From a bacterium (GTDB taxonomy: Bacteria > Electryoneota > JAOADG01): a stretch of 59,342 nt of DNA. The DNA is taken from NCBI GenBank assembly GCA_026417415.1, contig JAOADG010000032.1, positions 1 to 59,342 on the forward strand. The letters run 5' to 3'. Positions 1 through 8,276 of the stretch are shown here, in pieces. A program made the position numbers and the translations under genes. Numbering within the stretch: the first letter of the stretch is position 1; each line of letters starts with the position of its first letter. The notes below the pieces were generated by a model. The model did not search any database, had not been told where the DNA came from, and worked only from the letters and a program-made list of their open reading frames with translations.

Positions 1-116
1 TCTTGTTCCATTGCTGCTTTGTCAATTTGCTTTGCTGCCTCCAGTGTTGGGGCACCGAACGCAAAAGAAACTGAAAAGAGCAAGGTTGTGAGAATGATTA
101 GATATCGATTTCTCAT
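1..116 (-). CDS. secreted protein, N-terminal fragment (cut by window edge)
   Basis: Only the first 38 codons are inside the window; the gene continues past the left edge. Reading leftwards from the ATG at 116, the product starts with a basic tip (MRNR), a hydrophobic stretch and an AFGAP-like cleavage region, which together look like a Sec signal peptide. A charged, helix-like segment (EAAKQIDKAAME) follows. AAAGGAG lies 5 nt before the ATG, which supports the start. The rest of the protein is not visible, so no function can be given. The 243 bases between it and ssb hold AT-rich sequence with no convincing gene. Confidence 0.6.
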   Translation of the reverse strand, partial: MRNRYLIILTTLLFSVSFAFGAPTLEAAKQIDKAAMEQ

Positions 117-359
117 AACTACTCCTTTATTATTAAACAAATAAATTTACGCCTCACTTATTTGTGAACTCTTCAATGCTCGCAATTCATAGTCAAATAA
201 GTTCTTCGTAGAAAAAAAACTAACACAAACTAAAGGGCTACTATTGTTCAAGTCAACAGTTTTTTTGAAATTTGAAAAAATTTCCCGAAATCCCTCGTGT
301 AACCCAAATCACAATTCAATCTTACTACAATCAAAGTTGTTAGAAAATTCTTGAATATT

Positions 360-905
360 CTAAAAAGGTAAATCGGATTCGATATCAATATCCGGAGGTT
401 CATCGACTCTTGGAGTATTTGGTTTTTCCTTTTCCCACCCACTGTCTTTGCTTTTCTCAGTTACTCTTGGAGAATTAGGCGGTTTAGGCCCAGTAGGAAC
501 ACCCTTTGCCTTAGGGGTATAGACCTCTTGATATTCATTTTCTTGCTCATTCGGAACATTTTCCTCTTTTCCTCTTGAAGATAGCATGGTAAAATCGGAG
601 GCGATGATTTCATACGCTCTACGATTCACATTGTCGCGATCCACATAGTCACGCGATTGAATCTTTCCTTCAATATAGACCAACATTCCTTTTTTAAGAT
701 ATTGATTGGCAAGCTCTGCTTTCTTACGATACATAATGATGTTGTGCCACTCGGTACGTTCAACCTTTTTGCCGTCACGATCAATAAACGATTCATCCGT
801 TGCTAAAGAAAATTTGACGATGGGTATCCCTTCGCCGGTAAATGTGATTTCAGGATCCTTTCCTAATCTTCCAATTAACAGGACTTTATTCAGTGAAGCT
901 GCCAT
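360..905 (-). CDS. ssb: single-stranded DNA-binding protein
   Basis: Binds and protects single-stranded DNA during replication, recombination and repair, normally as a homotetramer. The first ~110 residues form the SSB OB-fold: it opens MAASLNKVLLIGRLGKDPE, followed by the conserved TEWHNI and YIEGKIQSR segments. A proline- and charge-rich linker follows, ending in an acidic tip with hydrophobic terminus (DIDIESDLPF), the docking tail for partner proteins. The length of 181 aa is normal. It is the last gene of a minus-strand run with the SPFH and NfeD genes, 18 nt after the SPFH stop. That is an unusual neighbourhood for ssb, which more often sits by rpsF/rpsR. Confidence 0.96.
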   Translation of the reverse strand: MAASLNKVLLIGRLGKDPEITFTGEGIPIVKFSLATDESFIDRDGKKVERTEWHNIIMYRKKAELANQYLKKGMLVYIEGKIQSRDYVDRDNVNRRAYEIIASDFTMLSSRGKEENVPNEQENEYQEVYTPKAKGVPTGPKPPNSPRVTEKSKDSGWEKEKPNTPRVDEPPDIDIESDLPF

Positions 906-923
906 TCACTCGCTCCTTTTATT

Positions 924-1835
924 TCAATCTTTATTCGGTTTAATCACACTCATCGCCGTGGCTATCAGCGATGCAATGTTGGATAAATCTGCAGGTAAAA
1001 TTAATGTATTGTTTTGCTTTGCCAGTTTACCAAATTGCTCAATGTATTGTTCTGCAACTCGTAATTGAACCGCTTGCAACCCACCCGGCTCGTTGATCGC
1101 TTCTGCAATTCTTCGGATCCCCTCAGCCGTTGCAGTTGCAATGGTGAGAATGGCTTGTCCTTCTCCTTCGGCTTCATTGATTTGCTTTTGCTTTTGCGCT
1201 TCCGATGCCTTTATGACTTTTTGTTTTTCTCCTTCAGCCGTATTGATGGCAGCATCTCTTTGTCCTTCTGATTGCAAAATGATGGCGCGTTTTTCACGCT
1301 CTGCTCTCATTTGCTTTTCCATCGCCGCAAGCACATCTGCAGGAGGTGTAATATTCTTGATTTCATAACGGAGTACTTTTACACCCCAAGGTTCGGATGC
1401 TTTATCCAATTCGGTCACCACTGCAGTGTTAATCATATTGCGCTCTTCAAAAGTTTTATCCAAATCAATTTTACCAATTTCAGATCGTAGTGTGGTTTGT
1501 GCGAGTTGAGAAATTGCAAAACGATAATTGGCTACACCATAAGACGCGCGTTCCGGATCCATCACCTTTAGATATAAAACACCATCCACTTCCACTTGCA
1601 CATTGTCTTTGGTAATACAGATTTGTGGTGTAATATCCAACGCCATTTCTTTCAAATCGTGACGATAACGTACTGTATCAATAAAAGGAAGTAAAAAATG
1701 AAACCCTGCGGTTTTGGTATCATGATACTTTCCAAGTCGTTCCACTACATATGCACTCTGCTGCGGAACAACAATCGCCGACTTTGCAACAATCAGCACA
1801 ATTAACAACACGAGTACGAGTAGAGCAATTAACAT
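924..1835 (-). CDS. SPFH/Band 7 (stomatin/QmcA-like) membrane protein
   Basis: A 303-aa stomatin-type scaffold protein. A single N-terminal membrane segment (about residues 2-17) is followed by the Band 7 domain. Typical motifs are VVPQQSAYVVERLGKYH near residue 25, VDGVLYLKVMDPERASYGV, and the helical ETLE-like region rich in Glu/Ala/Lys (EKRAIILQSEGQRDAAI) that forms the coiled-coil arm. The family oligomerises in the membrane and partners with NfeD proteins; here nfeD lies 14 nt upstream in the same direction, the classical pairing. The exact role (membrane microdomain organisation, protein quality control) is known only for the family. Paraslipin/QmcA is closer than HflK/HflC. Confidence 0.93.
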   Translation of the reverse strand: MLIALLVLVLLIVLIVAKSAIVVPQQSAYVVERLGKYHDTKTAGFHFLLPFIDTVRYRHDLKEMALDITPQICITKDNVQVEVDGVLYLKVMDPERASYGVANYRFAISQLAQTTLRSEIGKIDLDKTFEERNMINTAVVTELDKASEPWGVKVLRYEIKNITPPADVLAAMEKQMRAEREKRAIILQSEGQRDAAINTAEGEKQKVIKASEAQKQKQINEAEGEGQAILTIATATAEGIRRIAEAINEPGGLQAVQLRVAEQYIEQFGKLAKQNNTLILPADLSNIASLIATAMSVIKPNKD

Positions 1836-1849
1836 AGATATTCCTTTTT

Positions 1850-2296
1850 CTATTCTTGGTCTAAAGATACATCAAGCCGAAGCCCAACGACCTTTTTAAT
1901 GTAACAAGTATTGCCTTTTTCAATCGGTTTTGAGCCGATGTTTTTTGCTTTCCAAGGAACGCCACGAAACTCAACCGTCCCTACTTCATCCACGGGAATC
2001 TCTGAGGTAGAAATTGCAGATTCACCAATCACTGAATCTACTTTCTCTGAATTGCTTGATTCCATTTTTTGCATCAACCGTTTACGAAATAGAATTAGTG
2101 AAACTACTGAAATCACAAGGAAAAGAATAATTTGCAGGGCTAACTTCATCGGTATCCCAAACAACAAAAGCAGACCGGTAAGAATTGCACCTACACCAAA
2201 AAAGAAGATATAAAAACCACCAGGAGTGATCATTTCAATGACGAGCAGTAACGAACCTAAAACAACCCAGAGCCACCATATCATAGGAGTGTCCAA
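1850..2296 (-). CDS. NfeD-like membrane protein, short form
   Basis: A 148-aa protein with three to four hydrophobic segments in the first ~75 residues (including MIWWLWVVLGSLLLVIEM and the glycine-rich ITPGGFYIFFFGVGAILTG) and a C-terminal OB-like NfeD domain. The latter begins at the VGEVGTVEFRGVPW-like segment (here VDEVGTVEFRGVPWKAK) and ends KGNTCYIKKVVGLRLDV. It lacks the N-terminal ClpP-type protease domain of long NfeD. It is the first gene of the nfeD-SPFH-ssb run and probably works with the SPFH protein in the same membrane complex. Its start is divergent from the tmRNA gene. Confidence 0.88.
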   Translation of the reverse strand: MDTPMIWWLWVVLGSLLLVIEMITPGGFYIFFFGVGAILTGLLLLFGIPMKLALQIILFLVISVVSLILFRKRLMQKMESSNSEKVDSVIGESAISTSEIPVDEVGTVEFRGVPWKAKNIGSKPIEKGNTCYIKKVVGLRLDVSLDQE

Positions 2297-2406
2297 ACTT
2301 GATTTATCTAATAAGTTATGCTTCCTATTTTAGATATACAAGTCAAAGAGTATTTTTCTTTAAGAATTTTTATTGCGTCAAATTCTGTAGTCAATGGTTT
2401 TTCTGC

Positions 2407-2435
2407 TTGCAATCTTCAAAAAACACTCGTATTAT
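2407..2435 (+). promoter_or_regulatory. putative sigma70-type promoter of ssrA
   Basis: TTGCAA (2407-2412) and TATTAT (2430-2435) are separated by 17 bases. The second hexamer ends 15 bases before the mature tmRNA 5' end at 2451, so transcription would start a few bases before it, leaving a short leader for RNase P to trim. This is inferred from sequence match only. Confidence 0.5.
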
Positions 2436-2450
2436 TTACAGCACCATTTT

Positions 2451-2807
2451 GGGGGCGATCGGCTTCGACGGGATGGATGATGGTGTTCTTTGCAGGTCGT
2501 GGTAAGTAGTCCACGTAAATCCACTACTAAGCACTTAAAGTGCCGACAATCATTCTTACGCTTTGGCTGCTTAATAGAAATCTTTGCAGTCCGGTTGCTT
2601 GATCTGCGCCCATCGGATTAAGCGGACCGTCGTTTTTTGGGCTATAGCAACACGTTGCCACAACGATTGCTGAACTTCTTTGTGGCTCGTTCTACAAACG
2701 TGGAGTTCTTACGGATTGTAGAATAAAATTGGAAATGAACTCTAAACCTGTAGTAGGGAACATGGTCAACATTTCGGACGTGGGTTCAATTCCCACCGCC
2801 TCCACCA
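2451..2807 (+). ncRNA. ssrA: transfer-messenger RNA (tmRNA)
   Basis: Rescues stalled ribosomes and tags the unfinished protein for proteolysis. The 5' end GGGGGCG (2451-2457) pairs with CGCCTCC (2797-2803), followed by the discriminator A and an encoded CCA (2805-2807). The tRNA-like T arm shows GGGTTCAATTCCC (about 2782-2794). The 5' consensus CGGCTTCGACGGG is present after the acceptor strand. The internal reading frame runs 2542-2571 and encodes ADNHSYALAA, followed by TAA TAG (2572-2577). The ALAA end is the standard protease tag. The 357-nt length fits a one-piece tmRNA; no permuted form is seen. Confidence 0.97.
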
Positions 2808-2810
2808 ACT

Positions 2811-2846
2811 ATCCTCCATTGTTGAAGGCAATGGAGGATTTTCGTT
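2811..2846 (+). terminator. intrinsic terminator after ssrA
   Basis: A 10-bp perfect stem, ATCCTCCATT (2811-2820) with AATGGAGGAT (2830-2839), has a 9-nt loop and is followed by TTTTCGTTT. It starts 3 nt after the CCA end of tmRNA. Confidence 0.85.
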
Positions 2847-2879
2847 TCAAAGTCCTCTTTTTCTGAATAGGAATGGAAT

Positions 2880-4145
2880 ATGAAGCGGTTTTGGATTGGA
2901 TTTTTCTTTCTGTTTTGGTTTTATTCAGGAAACGCAATTGCCCAATTTTTACTGATTCCTATGGATCAGATGCAACGTGATCATTTGAAAGCATATGGGG
3001 TTGCTTATGAAGTGTTGGAAAAAGGTGGTGTCGTTGAGTGGTTGTTGAATTATCGTGGTGGATCGTTCCGTACAGAAGCCCATCAAGAAATTGAACGCAT
3101 CTGCTTTTTACGTGGTGTGACTGTAGAACCTTTAACTGCTTCACAATCCGCATCCATAGATGCAGAAATTGAGAGTACCAACAAAGAAGCAATCCGTTTA
3201 GAAAAAGCACCTAAAATTGGTGTGTATGCTCCACCTTCTGCTCAACCTTGGGATGATGCAGTACGATTGGCATTAGAATATGCCGAAATACCTTATACTC
3301 GCATTTATGATGAAGAAGTGCTTGCAGGAAAACTAACCGAATTTGATTGGCTACACTTACACCACGAGGATTTTACTGGTCAATATGGTAAGTTCTATGG
3401 AAGTTATCGTAATGCAGAGTGGTATATGCGCGATCAACGCGAAGAAGAAGCACGTGCAAAACGGTTAGGATTTGCTAAGGTTTCTGAGCTCAAAGGTGAG
3501 GTGGCTTGGAAGATTCGTGAATATGTGGAAAATGGTGGGTTCTTGTTTTCTATGTGCAGTGGAACCGATGCATTGGATATTGCACTTGCTGCTCGCGGAG
3601 TAGATATCGTGGATGTGCCATTTGACGGTGATCCGCCGGATCCAAATGCTCAACGAAAATTAAACTTCAACGCTTGTCTCGCATTTCAAAATTTTCAGTT
3701 GTATTTCGATCCCAATTTGTATGAGTTTAGTGATATTGATGTTTCCCCAGAATTAGGAATGTCCATTCGTAGCGAAGAATACGATTATTTTTCTTTGTTT
3801 GAGTTTGCAGCCAAATTTGACCCAGTACCGACGATGTTAACACAATGTCATACTTCTTTAGTTAAAGGATTCATGGGTCAAACCACTGCATTTCACAAGC
3901 GATTGTTAAAACCGGGTGTCATCGTTATGGGTGAGGTAGAAGGCGAAAATATCGCCAAGTACATTCATGGAATTGTTGGAAAAGGTACTTGGACCTTTTT
4001 AGGCGGTCACGATCCGGAAGATTATCGTCACCGCGTTGGTGACCCACCTACGGATCTCAATTTACATCGCAATAGTCCCGGCTACCGATTGATTTTGAAT
4101 AATGTTTTGTTTCCAGCAGCAAAGAAAAAAGAATTGAAAACGTAG
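2880..4145 (+). CDS. exported GATase-like protein of the Bacteroidota 'asparagine synthetase B' family
   Basis: A 421-aa protein with an N-terminal signal peptide (hydrophobic residues 5-21, ending NAIAQ). I recognise the family from Bacteroidota genomes, where it is commonly labelled asparagine synthetase B. Nothing in the sequence supports that reaction: there is no N-terminal Cys2 Ntn-glutaminase and no SGGxDS ATP-pyrophosphatase motif. What can be seen is a ThuA/class I amidotransferase-like core: an APKIGVYAPP strand, then the family-conserved DWLHLHHEDFTGQYGKFY block. Next comes a FLFSMCSGTDALD segment resembling a nucleophile elbow with Cys near residue 225, and a late GTWTFLGGHDPEDYRH segment. 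The biochemical function is unknown. GGAAT-rich sequence precedes the ATG; the gene stands alone after the ssrA terminator and converges on the VanZ gene. Confidence 0.75.
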   Translation: MKRFWIGFFFLFWFYSGNAIAQFLLIPMDQMQRDHLKAYGVAYEVLEKGGVVEWLLNYRGGSFRTEAHQEIERICFLRGVTVEPLTASQSASIDAEIESTNKEAIRLEKAPKIGVYAPPSAQPWDDAVRLALEYAEIPYTRIYDEEVLAGKLTEFDWLHLHHEDFTGQYGKFYGSYRNAEWYMRDQREEEARAKRLGFAKVSELKGEVAWKIREYVENGGFLFSMCSGTDALDIALAARGVDIVDVPFDGDPPDPNAQRKLNFNACLAFQNFQLYFDPNLYEFSDIDVSPELGMSIRSEEYDYFSLFEFAAKFDPVPTMLTQCHTSLVKGFMGQTTAFHKRLLKPGVIVMGEVEGENIAKYIHGIVGKGTWTFLGGHDPEDYRHRVGDPPTDLNLHRNSPGYRLILNNVLFPAAKKKELKT

Positions 4146-4157
4146 ATTCAGTTTAGA

Positions 4158-4556
4158 TTATTTTTTCTTTCGTTTGGCACCCGAATTACTCATCCACAAC
4201 CGAACCAACAATACTCCGATTGTGCCTCCAATGATGTCTGCATAAAAATCGTAGATGCTTGAATACCTACCGGGGACAAAAGATTGATGGACTTCATCCA
4301 CTGCACCAAACACCGCAACAAAAAGAACGGTCACAATGACTCGTGCAGCATAGGGCAAAATTAGCGATTGTCCAACAAAATAACCGAGTGGAATGTAAGC
4401 ACTTAAATGTAACAACTTGTCATAGGATAAAAATGAATAGTTCGGAAATGAACTTCCCGGTATTTGTGATGCAGTGGTCAACAACAATGCCCATACTATT
4501 GCAATTATAAGCCAACTCTTATGAAATTTTTTTGTCTTAGCAGAAGATTTTTTCAC
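4158..4556 (-). CDS. VanZ-like small membrane protein
   Basis: A 132-aa protein with about four hydrophobic segments (WLIIAIVWALLLTTASQIP, a YIPLGYFVGQSL segment, VIVTVLFVAVFGAVDEVHQ, IIGGTIGVLLVRLW). The motif DKLLHLSAYIPLG followed by DEVHQSFVPGRYSSIYDFYADIIG is diagnostic of the VanZ-like family, whose general role is unclear (VanZ itself gives low-level teicoplanin resistance). The start is GTG, 6 nt after the nnr stop, so it is the last gene of the MBL-HAD-acpS-nnr-vanZ minus-strand run. The C-terminus is basic (AKRKKK). Confidence 0.85.
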   Translation of the reverse strand: MKKSSAKTKKFHKSWLIIAIVWALLLTTASQIPGSSFPNYSFLSYDKLLHLSAYIPLGYFVGQSLILPYAARVIVTVLFVAVFGAVDEVHQSFVPGRYSSIYDFYADIIGGTIGVLLVRLWMSNSGAKRKKK

Positions 4557-4562
4557 AGCAAT

Positions 4563-6158
4563 TTAACCACACAAAACGTTTTGAAGTTCATCAAGTAAAA
4601 TCTGGGAATGAAAAAATTCAGGACGCTTGCCTGCTTGAAGCCACTTGTCAGCAATCAAACCATGCAAATAGCAGGCAACAACCGCAGCAAGTTCTGGTTG
4701 TTGAAGTTGATGCGTTGCGTTCATTCTTGCTAAAATGGCCACGATCATCCCAGTTAGTACATCCCCTGAACCACCAGTAGCAAGTGCATGATTGCCTGTC
4801 GGATTAATGTAGAGAGTCCCATCAGGTGTCGCAATGAGGGTTGGATAACCTTTGAATACCAGAATAACCTGATTTAGAACAGCAAAGTGGACTGCAGTTT
4901 CAATACGATTGGGTTCAATGGATTCTGCTGGTAATCCCACTAAATTTGCAAATTCACCTAAATGAGGCGTTAAAATACGAATGTGTTTCGTTTTTGGTAA
5001 CGAACCGCTTTCAGATTTTATTTTTGATAATGCAAAGAGGGCATCTGCATCAACCACCATCGGTAGCGGTACATTGAGATAAATTTGTTTGACTAAATGC
5101 GTGATCGCCGCGCTTCTACCTAAACCGGGTCCGATTGCCCAAGCGTGTGCCCAATCGCTCCAATGAGGTAAATATTGAAGTGCAGATTCATCCAATTTGC
5201 CGTCTCTTTCTGGCAAGGGTGTGGACATTGCTGAGATAAGTTTAGATGCAATGGTAATTTCTGCAGTTTCTGGAGCACCAACGGTAACTAAACCTGCTCC
5301 CATTCGAACAGCAGCATTGGCAGCCAATGCTGCCGCACCGGTTAGCCCTACTGAACCTGCCAATAGAAATACTTTACCACGATCACCTTTATGAACATTT
5401 TGTGGAAGAGGAGGTAAAATGTTTTCAATATCTTCTCGTTCGCATTCAAATATAGTTGCATTGGATTGAAGAACGTCTCTCGGGATTCCGATATCGTGGA
5501 CGATTAACTCACCACATAACTCTTTTGATACGATATGTCCAATTTTTTTTGCTGCAAACGTTACAGTAACATCTGCTCCAGCACAAGCAGTGTGCACTTT
5601 CCCAGTATCTCCCGATAAACCACTAGGAATATCCACTGCTAAAATTTTAATGTTTTCTGAACGAAAACTTTTCAATAATTCGATTCCGTTACTCAGTTCC
5701 TCACTCAACTCTCCCTTCAAACCAGTCCCTAATAATGCATCAATCACCAGATCGAAATGAATGTAAGAAAGGGGTTTAACTTCAGATTCACTAAGTGTTT
5801 CAATCTCACCATCATTTTTCATACCACGTTGTTTTCTCATTCGTAAAAGTGGGACAAGCATTTGATATGCGTCCCCTTTCATTTTTGATTGATCTCCTAC
5901 GATTCTTATCCACACTTCAATTCCTGCATTCATCAAATGTCTAGCCGCTACAAATCCATCTCCACCATTGTTTCCTGTTCCACAAAGGATAAACACTCTG
6001 TTAGATTTTTGATTCGGAAGGGAGTGTACTATTTTCAAAGCATAATCTGCAATTGCACGTCCCGCTGACTCCATTAGTGCAAGTGAAGGAATCCCAAACT
6101 CATCAATAGCAATTTTATCCGATTGTTGCATTTGTTGGTTGGTCAATAATGGTCTCAT
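4563..6158 (-). CDS. nnr: bifunctional NAD(P)H-hydrate epimerase / ADP-dependent NAD(P)H-hydrate dehydratase
   Basis: Repairs hydrated NADH/NADPH: the N-terminal half interconverts the R and S forms of NAD(P)HX and the C-terminal half dehydrates the S form using ADP. The N-terminal YjeF domain (residues 1-~225) has ALMESAGRAI, CGTGNNGGDGFVAARHL and AVDIPSGLSGDTG. The C-terminal ribokinase-like domain (from ~245) has KGDRGKVFLLAGS, GAAALAANAAVRMGAGLV, VDADAL and the catalytic NPTGNHALATGGSGDVLTG block. The length of 531 aa is usual for the fused bacterial form. The start codon overlaps the acpS stop by 4 nt, so the two are translationally coupled. Confidence 0.96.
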   Translation of the reverse strand: MRPLLTNQQMQQSDKIAIDEFGIPSLALMESAGRAIADYALKIVHSLPNQKSNRVFILCGTGNNGGDGFVAARHLMNAGIEVWIRIVGDQSKMKGDAYQMLVPLLRMRKQRGMKNDGEIETLSESEVKPLSYIHFDLVIDALLGTGLKGELSEELSNGIELLKSFRSENIKILAVDIPSGLSGDTGKVHTACAGADVTVTFAAKKIGHIVSKELCGELIVHDIGIPRDVLQSNATIFECEREDIENILPPLPQNVHKGDRGKVFLLAGSVGLTGAAALAANAAVRMGAGLVTVGAPETAEITIASKLISAMSTPLPERDGKLDESALQYLPHWSDWAHAWAIGPGLGRSAAITHLVKQIYLNVPLPMVVDADALFALSKIKSESGSLPKTKHIRILTPHLGEFANLVGLPAESIEPNRIETAVHFAVLNQVILVFKGYPTLIATPDGTLYINPTGNHALATGGSGDVLTGMIVAILARMNATHQLQQPELAAVVACYLHGLIADKWLQAGKRPEFFHSQILLDELQNVLCG

Positions 6159-6583
6159 AAGCTTTCGCCTTTTTCAACAGTATCGGGCCAAATAATTGCA
6201 ACTGCAATAGCCATCCCACCATCGTGGCTGATGCTGACGTGAATTTTTTTTCCAGCACCAGGACCGTTGATAATTTTTGCATACGGTGCACCATCTTCAG
6301 TATGTAAAATTTCCACATCTTGCCATGCTAACCGTCCCAGTCCCATAAGTCCTTTGCCTGTTGCTTTAGCAATTGCTTCTTTTGCAGCGTACATTCCCGC
6401 TACATGAACCGCAAATCTTGCTTTTTGTGTGCCACTTTCAGATTGGAATCTCGTATACATCCTCTCTCTTTCATTGGCTGTAAAAATTCTCTCCATCCAT
6501 ACTTTACCCATGTCTGTATCTAAAAGTTCACGAACACGTTCAACCGTGCAAACATCAATCCCTATCCCCCGATCCTCTTCCAT
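6155..6583 (-). CDS. acpS: holo-[acyl-carrier-protein] synthase
   Basis: Transfers the 4'-phosphopantetheine arm of CoA to a serine on apo-ACP for fatty-acid synthesis. The metal-binding aspartate lies in GIGIDVCTVERV (residues 6-17) and the second signature is AAKEAIAKATGKG. The F-T-x-x-E-R segment (FTANERERMY) is also present. The length of 142 aa is slightly long for the family (about 120-130) because of an extension around residues 50-60. AAGGAG lies 6 nt before the ATG. The next gene (nnr) overlaps by 4 nt, a common pairing in bacteria. Confidence 0.95.
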   Translation of the reverse strand: MEEDRGIGIDVCTVERVRELLDTDMGKVWMERIFTANERERMYTRFQSESGTQKARFAVHVAGMYAAKEAIAKATGKGLMGLGRLAWQDVEILHTEDGAPYAKIINGPGAGKKIHVSISHDGGMAIAVAIIWPDTVEKGESL

Positions 6584-6599
6584 AATGTTCTCCTTCTAA

Positions 6600-7328
6600 T
6601 TATTCAAATAGATTCATTTGATGGTCTGATTCTTTTCTTATTGGAACTGGTACGCCCAAGTGATCCACAATTGCAATTAAATCGTTTAGACGATACAATT
6701 CAAAATCTGCACCGGACAATTTGGTCTCATCTATCAGCGTTCCATATCGCGCGAATGCTGTATATAACCCTAATGCTTTAGCACCTCTCATATCTCTTTC
6801 TGGCCAGTCACCGATCATAATGGTTTCTGTGGGTAAAACGTGCAATTTCTCCATAGCCATTAAAAACGGTTCGGGGTTGGGTTTCAATTTTCCAGTATCT
6901 TCAAATGCAACTACAACATTAAAAAAAATATCTAATCCTGCATCTACCAATCTTAACCAGGCCTGTTTCCGAGGTGCATCGGAAACTACACCCAACTCGA
7001 TACCTCGTTTGATAAGTTCTAATAATGTTTCTTTGACGCCCGGATACGGATTAATGTGCAAGGTTCTGGTTTTACGATATGCTGAAATTGCCGCAGCCAA
7101 AAATCTTGGATGGGAAAGATGAATCTCTTCTAAGAAACGATCAAAAACTTCTTGATACTCAATTCCATGCTTGGAGTAAATGGCATAGATTTTTTGTGTA
7201 GCTTCTTGGTGTGACATCTTTAGACCAACATCCCGCATCGCTGTCACTGCAGCTTCTACACAAGCATGCTTCATTTGCATGAAATCTACAAGGGTATTGT
7301 CTAAATCAAATAGAATTGCTTTGATCAT
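6600..7328 (-). CDS. HAD-superfamily hydrolase, subfamily IA
   Basis: A 242-aa phosphatase-like protein. Motif I is ILFDLDNTLVD (nucleophile Asp near residue 8), motif II LGVVSDAPRKQ, motif III lysine in DTGKLKPNPEPF and motif IV MIGDWPERDMRGAKALG. The cap domain is helical, as in subfamily I. The start is set at the ATG giving MIKAILFD; a TTG three codons upstream is possible. It lies 5 nt after the MBL hydrolase stop and 16 nt before acpS. The substrate is unknown; relatives include phosphoglycolate phosphatase and house-cleaning nucleotidases. Confidence 0.88.
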   Translation of the reverse strand: MIKAILFDLDNTLVDFMQMKHACVEAAVTAMRDVGLKMSHQEATQKIYAIYSKHGIEYQEVFDRFLEEIHLSHPRFLAAAISAYRKTRTLHINPYPGVKETLLELIKRGIELGVVSDAPRKQAWLRLVDAGLDIFFNVVVAFEDTGKLKPNPEPFLMAMEKLHVLPTETIMIGDWPERDMRGAKALGLYTAFARYGTLIDETKLSGADFELYRLNDLIAIVDHLGVPVPIRKESDHQMNLFE

Positions 7329-7333
7329 TGGCT

Positions 7334-8227
7334 TCAAGTTAAAAGAATTGTTTCACCATCTTTAGGTTCCAAAACAGTAAGCCCACTCTCATTAAGTCGT
7401 GCAATTTGATCTTGCATTCGTTGACGAGAATGGAAAGGATGAAAATGAATCGGTACAAGATGTTGAACAGCAGCTTGCAATGCAAATTCTGCAACATCGG
7501 TATCACAACTATGCCAAGATATTTTTTCCAACTCATTTTTTTGTTTCATCTCTTCCATATCAAAGGAATCATAATAAATTTCATGGAACAAATATGCCAC
7601 TCCATTACAATACTTTATAGCACGATTCATTACAGAGGTATCCGTTACGTAAGCCAAAGATTTTCCAAATGCAAATCCAATACTTGCATCACTATGTTTT
7701 TGATGCCATACATTTACTTGAATGTGATCCACTTGATTCAAACCGATTTGCAAAGGTACAATTTCTTTTCTGAATGGTAACATGGGAAATGGTATCGGAT
7801 AAAATGGCATTCTGATAAGCATTTCCAATGCTTCCTCTGGATCATAATAAGCAATGGTTTTATCGGGTGCACAGATGACCAAAGTTTGGTCAGATCGTAG
7901 AATTCCATCTAAATAGGATAGACCAATGGTATGATCCAGATGATAATGAGATAGAAATAAGTAAATTTTTTCCTGCTGTTGAATTTTGTTTTGAAATTCA
8001 GGGCTTACTAATCTTCTTAATCCACTTCCAGCATCCAACAGTAAAAGGGAATCATTGATTTCCCATAAGTACGATGCCGTCTCACGTTCCGCAGTAGCCA
8101 TCCACCCTCCCGTTCCGAGAGGGGTTAATTGTCCGTGTTTTGCCACTTTTCCCCCTTTGATTGAAAAGTTCAATATAGGTTCTAAACCTTTCAATCTCAA
8201 TTTAGTACGAGAGCTTTTTTTATTCAT
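7334..8227 (-). CDS. metallo-beta-lactamase-fold hydrolase, RNase Z-like
   Basis: A 297-aa protein with the binuclear zinc motif HYHLDH inside LFLSHYHLDHTIGLSYLDG, an N-terminal LTPLGTGGWMATAERETASYL segment and the LLLDAGSGLRRL strand seen in RNase Z/PhnP-type enzymes. Later metal ligands are likely the Asp in LAYVTDTSVMN and the His in VPIHFHPFH. Whether it acts on RNA or on small phosphodiesters cannot be told. It is the first gene of the minus-strand run leading to acpS and nnr, divergent from cmk with 49 bases between. Confidence 0.85.
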   Translation of the reverse strand: MNKKSSRTKLRLKGLEPILNFSIKGGKVAKHGQLTPLGTGGWMATAERETASYLWEINDSLLLLDAGSGLRRLVSPEFQNKIQQQEKIYLFLSHYHLDHTIGLSYLDGILRSDQTLVICAPDKTIAYYDPEEALEMLIRMPFYPIPFPMLPFRKEIVPLQIGLNQVDHIQVNVWHQKHSDASIGFAFGKSLAYVTDTSVMNRAIKYCNGVAYLFHEIYYDSFDMEEMKQKNELEKISWHSCDTDVAEFALQAAVQHLVPIHFHPFHSRQRMQDQIARLNESGLTVLEPKDGETILLT

Positions 8228-8276
8228 TCTAAATTGTTGTTATACTATAAAGGATTAATAAAACCAAGAATTTACT

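Noticed and set aside
248-442. 64-residue minus-strand frame overlapping the end of ssb
   Set aside because: It overlaps the ssb C-terminal tail in another frame and shows no motif. The AT-rich GAAATTT/AAATTTC hairpin near 267-284 is weak and has no clear T-run for ssb termination.
706-1068. Plus-strand reading frame over the ssb/SPFH junction
   Set aside because: It overlaps two well-supported minus-strand genes, has no family motif and no Shine-Dalgarno; it is an antisense shadow.
2880-4145. True asparagine synthetase
   Set aside because: Despite the common database name, the N-terminal Cys2 and the SGGxDS motif are absent and the protein is exported.
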